Part shown: positions 17,683 through 25,861 of the stretch, one piece after another | How positions within the stretch are numbered: position 1 is the stretch's first letter | How the letters are laid out: every line of letters begins with the position of its first letter | IMG/VR virus record: IMGVR_UViG_3300008266_000389 | Span: 1 to 42,947 of that record | DNA length: 42,947 nt | Strand: one strand, 5' to 3' | Origin: a virus | Position numbers and translations under genes: made by a program | The notes under the pieces: generated by a model | Told to the model about the DNA's origin: nothing | The model's input: only the letters and a program-made list of their open reading frames with translations | Database searches by the model: none

Positions 17683-18741
17683 ATGAGTAAGACAATCCAA
17701 GAGCTCCTCTCTGGTCTCCCAGCTTGGGAGACTGCACTGACTGAGGACGGGTATATCGATGCAGACAACAGAGTAACCATTAAGGAGGCTTTTGCTTCAC
17801 CAGATGCAGCAGCCCTTTTCCCCAAGGTTCTCTCTCGTACGCTAAGAGAAGCAGCTGAGCCACAGCTTCTTGTGACCCCCCTGCTTTCCACAGTTCGTCT
17901 CGGTAAGGGGCGTTCTTTGGAGTTCCCAGCAGTCAATGCTATCCAAGCGGCTGAGATTCCAGAAGGCCAAGAATATCCAGAGCAAGCACTCGCCTTCGCA
18001 AAGCAGGTAGAGGGCAAGGTTTCAAAGAAAGGTGTAAAGCTAGCTTTCACCGAGGAAGTTATCGCTGACTCACTTTGGGACATTGTCGGTCTACATGTTC
18101 GCGCAGCCGGTCGCGCTATGGCTCGCCTAAAAGAGCAAATCGCTCTTAGTCGCTTCAAGGATGCAGCTACTATCGTTTTTGATAACGATAGCGGTTCATA
18201 TGATGACACAACAGGTCTTGACATTAATGGCGTTGCCAATAAGACAATCACCTGGGACGACATTGTAGACATGGCTGCTGTACTTATGGCTGAAAATCAT
18301 GTACCAACAGACTTCATTCTCCACCCCCTCATGTGGTCGGTATTCCTTAAGGATTCCATCTTCCACGCCGGTGGTGCAGCTTCAGGAGTTGGCACAAGCT
18401 GGGGATATCGTCCTCAGTCAGCTGACGGCGCCCTTAACGCAACAGCCCCAATGGGTCTAAATGTTCTTGTTTCACCATTCGTAAGCTTCACCGCTAAGAG
18501 TGGCGCAACAGCAGCTAAGTCAGACCTATTCCTCATTGACCGTAACGAAGTGGGAACACTTTTGGTCAAGGATGACATGAGCACCGATCAGTTTGACGAT
18601 CCTAGCCGTGATCTTCGTTCACTTAAGATGAAGGAGCGTTACGACATCGTAATGCTTGGCGATGGCGAGGGTATTACCGTAGCCAAGAACGTCAGACTCA
18701 GCCGTAACTATGAAATCATGGTTACTAACGAGGCAACCTGA
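17683..18741 (+). CDS. Major capsid protein
   Basis: The 352-residue protein fits HK97-fold capsid proteins in size and layout. An N-terminal helical arm is followed by an A-domain/P-domain mix. KGRSLEFPAVNAIQAAEIPEGQEYP at about 74-98 resembles the E-loop region, FTEEVIADSLWDIVGLHVRAAGRAMARLKE the long spine helix, and FILHPLMWSVFLKD and SDLFLIDRNEVGTLLV the A-domain core strands. It is the expected most abundant head protein. An AGGAGG site lies 12 nt upstream of the ATG, rather far but strong, and a strong terminator follows. Arg codons are mostly CGT/CGC, unlike the AGA-rich neighbours. No protease cleavage site could be assigned with certainty. Confidence 0.9.
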   Translation: MSKTIQELLSGLPAWETALTEDGYIDADNRVTIKEAFASPDAAALFPKVLSRTLREAAEPQLLVTPLLSTVRLGKGRSLEFPAVNAIQAAEIPEGQEYPEQALAFAKQVEGKVSKKGVKLAFTEEVIADSLWDIVGLHVRAAGRAMARLKEQIALSRFKDAATIVFDNDSGSYDDTTGLDINGVANKTITWDDIVDMAAVLMAENHVPTDFILHPLMWSVFLKDSIFHAGGAASGVGTSWGYRPQSADGALNATAPMGLNVLVSPFVSFTAKSGATAAKSDLFLIDRNEVGTLLVKDDMSTDQFDDPSRDLRSLKMKERYDIVMLGDGEGITVAKNVRLSRNYEIMVTNEAT

Positions 18742-18751
18742 TAAACAAACC

Positions 18752-18782
18752 TTAGGGTCGTTATAGTTACAAATTACCCTAA
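18752..18782 (+). repeat. Inverted repeat after capsid gene
   Basis: TTAGGGT (18752-18758) and ACCCTAA (18776-18782) form a 7-bp perfect inverted repeat around a 17-nt loop, just upstream of the strong terminator hairpin. It could stabilise the capsid mRNA 3' end or be incidental. Confidence 0.4.
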
Positions 18783-18787
18783 AGCTT

Positions 18788-18830
18788 GGGGGTGGTGGAG
18801 AAATCCGCCACCCCCTCTGCTTTTATTCTG
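18788..18830 (+). terminator. Strong intrinsic terminator after major capsid gene
   Basis: GGGGGTGGTGG (18788-18798) pairs with CCGCCACCCCC (18805-18815): eleven pairs with one G-T, loop AGAAAT. T-rich sequence (TTTTATTCTGTTTTG) follows from 18821, a little distant from the stem. It would separate head-gene transcription from the second fibre cluster. Confidence 0.82.
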
Positions 18831-18839
18831 TTTTGTTTA

Positions 18840-18856
18840 TTACTATTAAAATAGAT
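18840..18856 (+). promoter_or_regulatory. Promoter-like 17-mer downstream of capsid terminator
   Basis: TTACTATTAAAATAGAT is identical to the copy at 15281-15297. It lies right after the terminator and 21 nt before the GTG start of the next gene, the place expected for a promoter restarting transcription. -10-like TAAAAT is at 18847-18852; no clear -35. Confidence 0.58.
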
Positions 18857-18877
18857 TTCATTGATGGAGTGTGTTGA

Positions 18878-19651
18878 GTGAGCTTGTATCTAATAGACAA
18901 CGCTACCGTAACTGTTAATACAGTTAATATTAAATTTGGTAGAACAATAAAAATAGCATCATTAGTTAATGCAAATTTTACCCTTTTTACAGACACTGCA
19001 ACGCCAGTTCAAATTAGTTCTCCTTTTAGAACAATAAATACAATAACAGATTATAATCAAATCAGCAGAACTTTAACTCTTTATTGGAATGTTGTACTTT
19101 CTTCTAATTCAGATTATATTGTAAAAGTTTCTAATTTAGTTGATTCCTCTGGTCTCACTGTACCGCAAGAGCAAATCAGTTTTACTAGCCAAACAAATTC
19201 AGCTACTCCATCAGTTCTGCAGGAAACTCAGGGAACTGTTCTTAATGAAGTTCTCATTGAAGACAAGTCAGTTCGAGTTGATATAGAAACTGGTTATCAA
19301 ATATTAGCAAAAAATCCAGACTTTTATATTATTTCAACAGATCCTTCAACCGGCAGTTTCTATTTAAATAATGACGAAAACAATGGAAGAGTTACCATAA
19401 ACTTTAGTTCCCGTCCCGCATCAAACTTTTTAACTTCAAAGTATTTTAAGGCTCAAAGAAAGAAGATACAAAAAACACCTTCTAGATGGGAATCCGTTGA
19501 CGCACAGGTATCAATGCACTCATGGAGAGCAGATGTCTATGTAGATTTTCCATCTGATGACGCAACGCCAGTTTATGCTACAGATGGTAAAACATATTTT
19601 GAGTCTGGATATAAATATAGGGTAATTGTTTCTTCAGAAGTTGGTCCGTGA
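18878..19651 (+). CDS. Beta-rich virion protein with Ig-like (SbsA-type) segment
   Basis: GTG start with a GATGGAG ribosome site eight bases upstream. The 257-residue product begins MSLYLIDNATVTVNTVNIKF. Strands at about 60-105 (SRTLTLYWNVVLSSNSDYIV, then LVDSSGLTVPQEQISFTSQT) resemble bacterial Ig-like SbsA-type domains. The second half includes a basic patch (KAQRKKIQKTPSRWE) and more strands. It opens the transcription unit after the capsid terminator and precedes fibre genes, so a fibre or virion-surface component is inferred. No exact family is recognised. The stop overlaps the next ATG by one base. Confidence 0.62.
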   Translation: MSLYLIDNATVTVNTVNIKFGRTIKIASLVNANFTLFTDTATPVQISSPFRTINTITDYNQISRTLTLYWNVVLSSNSDYIVKVSNLVDSSGLTVPQEQISFTSQTNSATPSVLQETQGTVLNEVLIEDKSVRVDIETGYQILAKNPDFYIISTDPSTGSFYLNNDENNGRVTINFSSRPASNFLTSKYFKAQRKKIQKTPSRWESVDAQVSMHSWRADVYVDFPSDDATPVYATDGKTYFESGYKYRVIVSSEVGP

Positions 19652-20061
19652 TGGCTAACGCACTTTACGCTAAAGCTAAAGAGGCGTTATTAGAAGGTCT
19701 TTTAGATCTAACTGATAATAATATTAAGGTAGCTTTAGTTAAGAGCACTTATTCTGTAAACTTAAACACCCATGAATTTTTATCAGACATATCAGGTGCT
19801 GCCATTGCAGCGTATTCAAATGTTTTGACTGGCAAATCTACCTCCCTTGGTATATTCGATGCAGAAAACATAACAATAGAAGATTACGGCAATTCTGGTT
19901 TTTCTTATTTGGTTATATATAGAGATACTGGTACCGCTTCTACTTCTAGACTAATTGCATACATCGATACGGCAACTGGCTTACCAGTAACCGCTACTAC
20001 AGATATTATTTCAATTACAATAAATTGGAGTAATGATATTTATAAAATATTTGGACTATAA
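19651..20061 (+). CDS. Conserved phage structural protein (MANALYAKAKEALLEG family)
   Basis: I chose ATG 19651, which shares its first base with the previous TGA; the GTG just before is a weaker choice. The 136-residue protein begins MANALYAKAKEALLEGLLDL, continues IKVALVKSTYSVNLNTHEFL and ends with TGLPVTATTDIISITINWSN and YKIFGL. This pattern recurs as a conserved hypothetical near fibre genes in many tailed phages, especially aquatic ones. It probably forms a compact beta domain, perhaps at the virion surface or fibre base. Its mechanism is not known to me. Confidence 0.72.
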   Translation: MANALYAKAKEALLEGLLDLTDNNIKVALVKSTYSVNLNTHEFLSDISGAAIAAYSNVLTGKSTSLGIFDAENITIEDYGNSGFSYLVIYRDTGTASTSRLIAYIDTATGLPVTATTDIISITINWSNDIYKIFGL

Positions 20062-20070
20062 AGGATATTT

Positions 20071-20409
20071 ATGGCTACTTCATATCCCGGAACATTAGAT
20101 AACTTTGTAAATCCCACTGCTACAGATAAGTTAAATTCTGTTACAGTACCACACCACCAGCAGCATACGGATTTAAATGATGCGGTCGAAGCAATAGAAA
20201 CTGTCCTAGGCTTAAGTCCGGCAGGAGTGCATTTAACGGTTAAAGATAGAATAATTTCAGCAGAATCAGCTATAGCTGCCCAATCGGTTTTAAATGGTTT
20301 AACTGATGTTACTATAACATCAGCAAATCCAGGTGATGTTCTGCGTTATAACGGCTCAGCTTGGGTAAATTATGATGAAGAAAATCTTGTTGATGGAGGA
20401 AACTTTTAA
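20071..20409 (+). CDS. Small fibre-associated protein
   Basis: The 112-residue protein has an AAAGGA ribosome site. The N-terminal [20 protein letters not shown] is followed by [20 protein letters not shown] and LGLSPAG. Such His/Gln then Asn-Asp-Ala segments are typical of a helix-forming module I know from fibre proteins of many phages. It ends [20 protein letters not shown], a common short fibre repeat unit in which a strand precedes a Trp. It lies 2 nt before the large fibre gene and is probably co-assembled with it. Confidence 0.7.
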   Translation: MATSYPGTLDNFVNPTATDKLNSVTVPHHQQHTDLNDAVEAIETVLGLSPAGVHLTVKDRIISAESAIAAQSVLNGLTDVTITSANPGDVLRYNGSAWVNYDEENLVDGGNF

Positions 20410-20411
20410 CA

Positions 20412-22511
20412 ATGGCTAATACAATTAGAATCAAAAGAAGGGCTTCCGGAGCATCTGGTGCACCGAGTAGTTTGGAGAACGCAGAACTAGCTTTTAATGA
20501 AGTTGATGATGTTCTTTATTACGGTAAAGGCGTTGGGGGCGCAGGCGGAAGCGCCACTACAGTTGAAGCAATCGGTGGCAAAGGCGCATTTGTCGGACTT
20601 GCCGGAACTCAAACTATTACTGGAAATAAAACATTTTCTGGCACAGTTGCACTTGGTTCATCTGCAAGCGCTACAACTAAATCAGCAGGAGACAATAGCA
20701 CGGCAGTTGCTACAACAGCTTATGTAGATTCGGCAATAACAGCTGCATCATATACTTTTACTCTGGCTGGAGATTCTGGAACTAGCCAAACAATTGATGA
20801 TAATGAAACTGTAACAATTGCAGGTGGAACAGGCCTTTCTTCGGTCGCTTCATCAACAAACACTGTAACCATAAATCTAGATAATACGACTGTAACAGCA
20901 GGAGCATATGGTTCTGCAACTCAAATTCCAACATTCACAGTCGACGCACAGGGTAGATTAACAGCAGCTAGCTATGAGTCAATCTCTACATCATTAACTG
21001 TCGGCGCAGATTCTGGAACAGCAGATTCAGTAGCTTTAGCAACTGATACATTGACTTTTAGTGGCGGAGAAGGAATTGATACAGCTGTAACAAATAACAC
21101 TATTACAATATCTGGAGAAGATGCAACGACATCAAATAAGGGAATCGCATCTTTTAGTTCCGATAGCTTTTCTGTTAGTTCTGGCGCCGTAAGTATTAAG
21201 CCTAGCGGAGTAAGTAATTCTCAGTTAGTTAATTCATCTATAACAATTGGATCAACATCCGTATCCTTAGGTTCAACCAGCAATACGCTTGCTGGCCTGC
21301 AGCAGGTAGATATTGACAATATTCGCATTGATGGGAATACAATTTCCGCAACTGATACTAATGGTGGAATTTCATTGGACCCAAATGGAACAGGTCACGT
21401 TTCTGTTAATAGTGCAAGAATAGAAAATCTTGCAAATCCAGAAAATCCCCAAGATGCCGCCACTAAAGCTTATGTTGATTCTGCAACCCAAGGTTTACAT
21501 ATTCACGCTACTGTTAAGGCTGCTACTGGAGCTACTTTGGCCAGCATAACTGGCGGAACTGTTACATATGATAATGGAACAGATGGCGTTGGAGCTACCC
21601 TTACTTTAGGAACTGCTTTAACAGCATTAGATAATTACAATCTCCAAAATGGTGACAGAATTCTAGTTAAGAATCAGGCAACCGCAGCACACAACGGTAT
21701 TTATAGATGGGCTACTGGTGGCACAGTACTAACAAGAGCTACTGACTTTGATACAGCAGCAGAAATTGCTGGTGGCGACTTCGTATTCGTTGATAGTGGA
21801 GACAATTATGCCAATACTGGCTGGGTAACTGCAGACGAAGTTAATACAGTTGGAACAGACGCAGTTAACTGGATTCAATTCTCTGGTGCAGGAACATATC
21901 TTGCTGGAACCGGATTAGTATTAGATGGTTCTACTTTTAATATCAATTTAGCTACAAACAGTGGCTTATTAATTACGTCAGATGAATTACAGGTAAATAG
22001 CACAATAGCTGGAAATGGTTTAACTTTTAGCAATGGCGTCATTGCTGTTGGTGGAACTTCTGACAGAATATCTGTAACTTCAGACGCAATAGATATTGCT
22101 TCAACTTATGCCGGACAGTCGAGTATTACTACCTTAGGGACAATTACGACAGGCACATGGAATGGTACAACTATAGCGATAGCCAATGGTGGAACTGGCT
22201 CAACTAATGCATCAGATGCAAGAACTGCATTAGGTCTTGCTATTGGAACAAACGTTCAGGCATATGACGCCGAACTGGCTGCCATAGCTGGACTAACATC
22301 AGCAGCAGATAGACTTCCATACTTTACTGGTTCTGGTACAGCCGCACTTGCTACATTTACTTCATTTGGTAGATCACTAGTCGATGATGCAGACGCATCT
22401 GCTGCAAGAACAACTCTAGGATTAGGGACAATTGCTACACAAAACTCAAACAACGTTTCAATTACAGGTGGATCAATTGATGGAATCACAATAGATGGTG
22501 GGACATTCTGA
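20412..22511 (+). CDS. Long tail fibre protein
   Basis: The 699-residue protein is built of typical fibre modules. The N-terminus [20 protein letters not shown] followed by [16 protein letters not shown] is the attachment module seen in many phage fibres. [20 protein letters not shown] and [16 protein letters not shown] follow, then a module with [20 protein letters not shown] and [19 protein letters not shown], and a repeat-rich end ([31 protein letters not shown]) closing with [16 protein letters not shown]. Low charge and high Gly/Ala/Thr content fit a trimeric beta-structured shaft. No S74 or other chaperone domain is at the end. An AGGAGG-type site precedes the ATG. Confidence 0.88.
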   Translation: MANTIRIKRRASGASGAPSSLENAELAFNEVDDVLYYGKGVGGAGGSATTVEAIGGKGAFVGLAGTQTITGNKTFSGTVALGSSASATTKSAGDNSTAVATTAYVDSAITAASYTFTLAGDSGTSQTIDDNETVTIAGGTGLSSVASSTNTVTINLDNTTVTAGAYGSATQIPTFTVDAQGRLTAASYESISTSLTVGADSGTADSVALATDTLTFSGGEGIDTAVTNNTITISGEDATTSNKGIASFSSDSFSVSSGAVSIKPSGVSNSQLVNSSITIGSTSVSLGSTSNTLAGLQQVDIDNIRIDGNTISATDTNGGISLDPNGTGHVSVNSARIENLANPENPQDAATKAYVDSATQGLHIHATVKAATGATLASITGGTVTYDNGTDGVGATLTLGTALTALDNYNLQNGDRILVKNQATAAHNGIYRWATGGTVLTRATDFDTAAEIAGGDFVFVDSGDNYANTGWVTADEVNTVGTDAVNWIQFSGAGTYLAGTGLVLDGSTFNINLATNSGLLITSDELQVNSTIAGNGLTFSNGVIAVGGTSDRISVTSDAIDIASTYAGQSSITTLGTITTGTWNGTTIAIANGGTGSTNASDARTALGLAIGTNVQAYDAELAAIAGLTSAADRLPYFTGSGTAALATFTSFGRSLVDDADASAARTTLGLGTIATQNSNNVSITGGSIDGITIDGGTF

Positions 22512-22527
22512 CGTTAAAGGAATATGA

Positions 22528-22980
22528 ATGAAATATGATGGTGATATAACATATAATCAAGAACATTATCAGTATAATGGATTATATGTAGTATCTCCGC
22601 AGGCCTTTGGTCTAACTCCTACATTTGGTAATTTAAATTTATTAAAAGTAATTGTATTAAAGCCACCTTCTATAACAAGTACATTAGTTTTTGTTCCTTC
22701 TCCTTCGGTAATAATACCAACGGGTGTTATAGAAAATTCAGAAACTTCTTCATCAATAGATTTTTCTGCATTTAATGGATACGGATCAATAGAATTTGAT
22801 AAAATTAACGCAGACGCATATGCAATATCTGGTTCGCAAGGAATTAATCCAGATAGTTCTGGTTATGTAGCTATATCCGTAGATAAAAATGAATCCTATG
22901 CATTTGCAACTGCAGATACTATAGTTTTTGATAAAAATTCTGCTGGAACAATAGACGTTACTATTATATCTAACGTATAA
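22528..22980 (+). CDS. Beta-rich protein of fibre cluster, unknown
   Basis: The 150-residue protein begins MKYDGDITYNQEHYQYNGLY, a Tyr-rich lead typical of small tail-associated phage proteins. It continues with a hydrophobic strand (LLKVIVLKPPSITSTLVFV) and Ser/Asp/Ala-rich strands. There are almost no Arg residues. AAAGGA precedes the ATG. It lies 16 nt after the long fibre gene's stop region and just before the neck genes. It may cap or decorate the fibre or be a minor virion protein; no family can be named. Confidence 0.55.
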   Translation: MKYDGDITYNQEHYQYNGLYVVSPQAFGLTPTFGNLNLLKVIVLKPPSITSTLVFVPSPSVIIPTGVIENSETSSSIDFSAFNGYGSIEFDKINADAYAISGSQGINPDSSGYVAISVDKNESYAFATADTIVFDKNSAGTIDVTIISNV

Positions 22981-22996
22981 ATAAATAAGGGGTTTT

Positions 22997-23899
22997 ATGT
23001 CTACAGACAGAATTGTAATAAATGATACAGTCAGAATAACGGTTAAGTTTAAAGATATAGACACTTCAGGTAATGAAGTTGACCTATCTCCAGTTCCACC
23101 TGTAACTGTTGTTATAAAAAATTCAGCAGGCAGCATAGTTGAATCTGGTAATGCTACTGCTAGTTCTTCTTCTGTTTATATATATGATTTTACGGCATCT
23201 TCTGCAGATACGTATTCTGTTAAATTTACCGGAACTTTAAGTAGTGGCAACTCGGTTGTTGTTGAGCAAAAATTGTATGTTAGCTCAACAGTCACAGAAT
23301 ATCAGCCAACAATAACCCTCAAATCTGATGAAACAATTATTTTTGCACCAGATGTTACTCCGCTATACTTAGATCCGGAAGAGTTAATTCCGTATTTCCC
23401 AGACGCTTCGTTATTGGAGATAGGCGAAATAGTGCATAATTACTCTAATGAAGTTAAGGCTTTATATAATCTCCTGGACGAAGAGGATGGCTCTGGTTTA
23501 TCTTTTACTGTATTGGAATACATTAAGGCATCAGCAGCATGTGAGCTTAGTAGGACTTATGGATTTGGTGGAGATGATGAGGTTTCTGTTCGTTTGGGTG
23601 ATTTTTCGCTAACTAATAGATCAGTGCCAAGAGCCAAGGTAACCAGAGATAACGCAACGACATGGTGTCAAATAGCTGCTTCTTTAAGAAAGGAAATATT
23701 AGCTGGAAAAGTGGGCCCAAAGGGATTCCAAATGAAGAATCTGCCCAGCGGAGGGCTCCCAGTGACTTCGGGCAAGATTCCAGAAGTGGAAACTGGCAAA
23801 ATAGTTTACTTGTCGGATAGAGAATTGTACGGCCCAGGAAGAAGCGTCCCACCTCAAGATGACCCCATGCCAAGAAGAGGTTTCAAGAAGTATGATTGA
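22997..23899 (+). CDS. Neck adaptor-type protein with N-terminal Ig-like domain
   Basis: The 300-residue protein has two parts. Residues 1-100 form an Ig-like beta domain (DRIVINDTVRITVKFKDIDT, strands ending VVEQKLYVSS). Residues 115-235 are helical (LDPEELIPYFPDASLLEIGE, then VLEYIKASAACELSRTYG, then DDEVSVRLGDFSLTNRS), the pattern of head-tail connector adaptors that dock under the portal. The C-terminal 60 residues are Gly/Pro/Lys-rich. The adaptor call rests on helix pattern and on position before head-closure and sheath genes. An analogous N-terminal domain occurs in the sheath-like protein starting at 24265. The stop lies inside the next gene's start region. Confidence 0.65.
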   Translation: MSTDRIVINDTVRITVKFKDIDTSGNEVDLSPVPPVTVVIKNSAGSIVESGNATASSSSVYIYDFTASSADTYSVKFTGTLSSGNSVVVEQKLYVSSTVTEYQPTITLKSDETIIFAPDVTPLYLDPEELIPYFPDASLLEIGEIVHNYSNEVKALYNLLDEEDGSGLSFTVLEYIKASAACELSRTYGFGGDDEVSVRLGDFSLTNRSVPRAKVTRDNATTWCQIAASLRKEILAGKVGPKGFQMKNLPSGGLPVTSGKIPEVETGKIVYLSDRELYGPGRSVPPQDDPMPRRGFKKYD

Positions 23900-24263
23900 T
23901 ATAAAAAGAAGTTTTAAAAAAGTTCTTCGAGAATGGGGCCATGATGTTTATATACAAAGAATATTATCAAATGGTAATCATTCAAGCAAATTCGAAAGAG
24001 TTACAACTCGACAAGTTGGTCAATCTGGAGTAAGCAATTCGCTATCCACTACAGAGGCCCAAGATGGTTTGTTTACAAAATACGATGCAGTCTATTATTT
24101 TGAAGACCACATTAACCCAAAAGAGGGCGACAGAATATACGAAAATTTTTCTTTAAAAGTAAATAAAAATTACACCATGTTTACAGTAGACGCTGTTACT
24201 GCAATGAGGGGACGCATGGGTAAGATAGACTATTGGGTCGTGGGCGCTACAAGAGAGAAGTAA
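23892..24263 (+). CDS. Head-closure (neck) protein
   Basis: I chose ATG 23892 (MIDIKRSFKKVLREWG), which has an AGAAGAGG ribosome site 11 nt upstream and overlaps the previous stop by only a few bases; the ATG at 23859 would add an out-of-character Cys-containing leader. The 123-residue protein has a basic helical start, then strands including TKYDAVYYFEDHINPKEGDR and FTVDAVTAMRGRMGKIDYWV. This is the small beta-barrel pattern of head-closure proteins (SPP1 gp16/HK97 gp9-like), which seal the portal channel and join the tail. Position between adaptor and sheath supports the call. Confidence 0.65.
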   Translation: MIDIKRSFKKVLREWGHDVYIQRILSNGNHSSKFERVTTRQVGQSGVSNSLSTTEAQDGLFTKYDAVYYFEDHINPKEGDRIYENFSLKVNKNYTMFTVDAVTAMRGRMGKIDYWVVGATREK

Positions 24264-24264
24264 A

Positions 24265-25860
24265 ATGATAGTTTTATCAAAAGGTCAGACGGCACAATTT
24301 AAATTTATTTTTACAGACTATGATGGATCTATCTATGATCCAGCAAATCTTTCTACTCCAGTAGATGTTGTAGTTTATGTATTAAGAGGCGACACTGGTT
24401 CTGGCCCCGTAATTGATGGTCCATTCTCCCTTCTTCTAGATAATGGAAATGAAAATGATAATTCAATAGTCAGATCAGCAGTTGGCGAGTATACCTTTAC
24501 ATATAAAGTTCCAGAAAATTTATATGAATATGTTTATACAATAATAGCCAGAACAAGCAGTACTGCGCAAAACATAAACGCTACAGCGACTTTTCAGGTA
24601 AAAAATTCTGTAACATCTGTTTCTTCGGTAACAATAACTTCACCAAAATCATCTGTCGTCAACTATAAGCCAACCTATCAGCAGTTAGATAGAAGAAACA
24701 CAAGCACAATATTATTGCTTGGTCACGCTGACGGCATGAGATTAAACTATCCTATTAGAATTAATTCGATTCAACATGCAGTTGATTTGATGGGCGCCAA
24801 TACAAATAGCCCTCTTTTGAGAGGAGTCTTAGACGCCTATTCATGTGGGGCTAGAGATATTATGATTTGCGCTGTCGCTCCAATGTCGGAATATGTGGAT
24901 AGCTACGCTCAAAGAAACTTATCCACAACAGTATTCTCTATTAACGACGCTACGCCAGGTACTCAAAGCACTTTCTACGAAAGATACTATGACCGCCTAG
25001 AGCAAGCATACGCAGATATAATTGATTTAGATTTTGTTGATATTGTAGTTCCATTAGAAGCTAGTATTATGAATACTGGTGGAGTAGATTTTGTTACTCA
25101 ATTGGCTAATTACTGTTCTTCTTTTCATAATTCTACTGGCTTTATTCAGATGGGAGTTATTGGTTCAAGATCTGATGGAGTAAAGTCTTCGGACATATCT
25201 ATTTTGGAAGCTAATCCATTATTTACTAATAAATTCACTACTTATCTAGATGGCCAAATAGCGTCTGATAAAGGTAGATACGTGGTTCCGATTTATGGCG
25301 AATTAGTTTTCCAGCATCCACAAATTAAAATTAGCTATACCTCCAGTGCCGCAGCAGCATACGCTGGCATGATCGCAGCGAATCAGCAAGCTAAGGCAAT
25401 TATTCGTACTAGAGTGCCAGGAGCGCTATCTTTATTTGGGACAGATTTAACATATTCAGATTATGAGAGATTAGAAGCTATAGGAGTGAACACTGTCTAT
25501 AGGGGAAGAAAAACCAGAAGAGCTGTTCCTTTTGAGATATATGTTACCAATGAGTACACTATGGCCCATGAGGAATCTGTGTTTAGCAAGCTCTTTCAAA
25601 TGAGACTAGTTGCTGCAGTTGTTAGCGAAATTAAGGGAATAGCAGCTTCTGGTCATGATTTGCTAGCATTTGACAGTATTATAGATGATACTAAAAAATA
25701 TTTACAATATTTAAAAACTAATAAAGCTATACTAGATTATTCTTTTAATGCAAGATTTTCTGATACAACAAAGGAAAAATTAATTTTTGATATTGAATTA
25801 ATATCATATTTTGCTATTAAAAAGATTAACTTTTCTTTAGCAGCTGGTCCAGGAGCTTGA
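24265..25860 (+). CDS. Tail sheath-like protein 1 with N-terminal beta domain
   Basis: The 531-residue protein combines an N-terminal Ig-like domain (1-115: SKGQTAQFKFIFTDYDGSIY, then VGEYTFTYKVPENLYEYVYT) with a sheath-type body. Sheath features include STILLLGHADGMRLNYPIRI at about 147-166, HAVDLMG, RGVLDAYSCGARDIMICAVA at 186-205, and a late region ERLEAIGVNTVYRGRKTRRA. In classical sheaths the C-terminal domain drives contraction. It is longer than the downstream sheath gene and separated from it by one gene. It could form a minor part of the sheath, a neck-proximal collar ring, or the bulk sheath of a mixed polymer. Which one is abundant cannot be read from sequence. Confidence 0.75.
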   Translation: MIVLSKGQTAQFKFIFTDYDGSIYDPANLSTPVDVVVYVLRGDTGSGPVIDGPFSLLLDNGNENDNSIVRSAVGEYTFTYKVPENLYEYVYTIIARTSSTAQNINATATFQVKNSVTSVSSVTITSPKSSVVNYKPTYQQLDRRNTSTILLLGHADGMRLNYPIRINSIQHAVDLMGANTNSPLLRGVLDAYSCGARDIMICAVAPMSEYVDSYAQRNLSTTVFSINDATPGTQSTFYERYYDRLEQAYADIIDLDFVDIVVPLEASIMNTGGVDFVTQLANYCSSFHNSTGFIQMGVIGSRSDGVKSSDISILEANPLFTNKFTTYLDGQIASDKGRYVVPIYGELVFQHPQIKISYTSSAAAAYAGMIAANQQAKAIIRTRVPGALSLFGTDLTYSDYERLEAIGVNTVYRGRKTRRAVPFEIYVTNEYTMAHEESVFSKLFQMRLVAAVVSEIKGIAASGHDLLAFDSIIDDTKKYLQYLKTNKAILDYSFNARFSDTTKEKLIFDIELISYFAIKKINFSLAAGPGA

Positions 25861-25861
25861 T

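Noticed and set aside
17646-18272. Long minus-strand open frame opposite the capsid gene
   Set aside because: It is antisense to a clear capsid gene, has low-complexity Ser/Arg-rich content and no ribosome site. It reflects the capsid codon pattern.
23859-23891. Earlier ATG for the head-closure protein
   Set aside because: It adds a Pro/Cys-containing leader overlapping the adaptor gene, while ATG 23892 has a purine-rich site and begins the recognisable basic helix.
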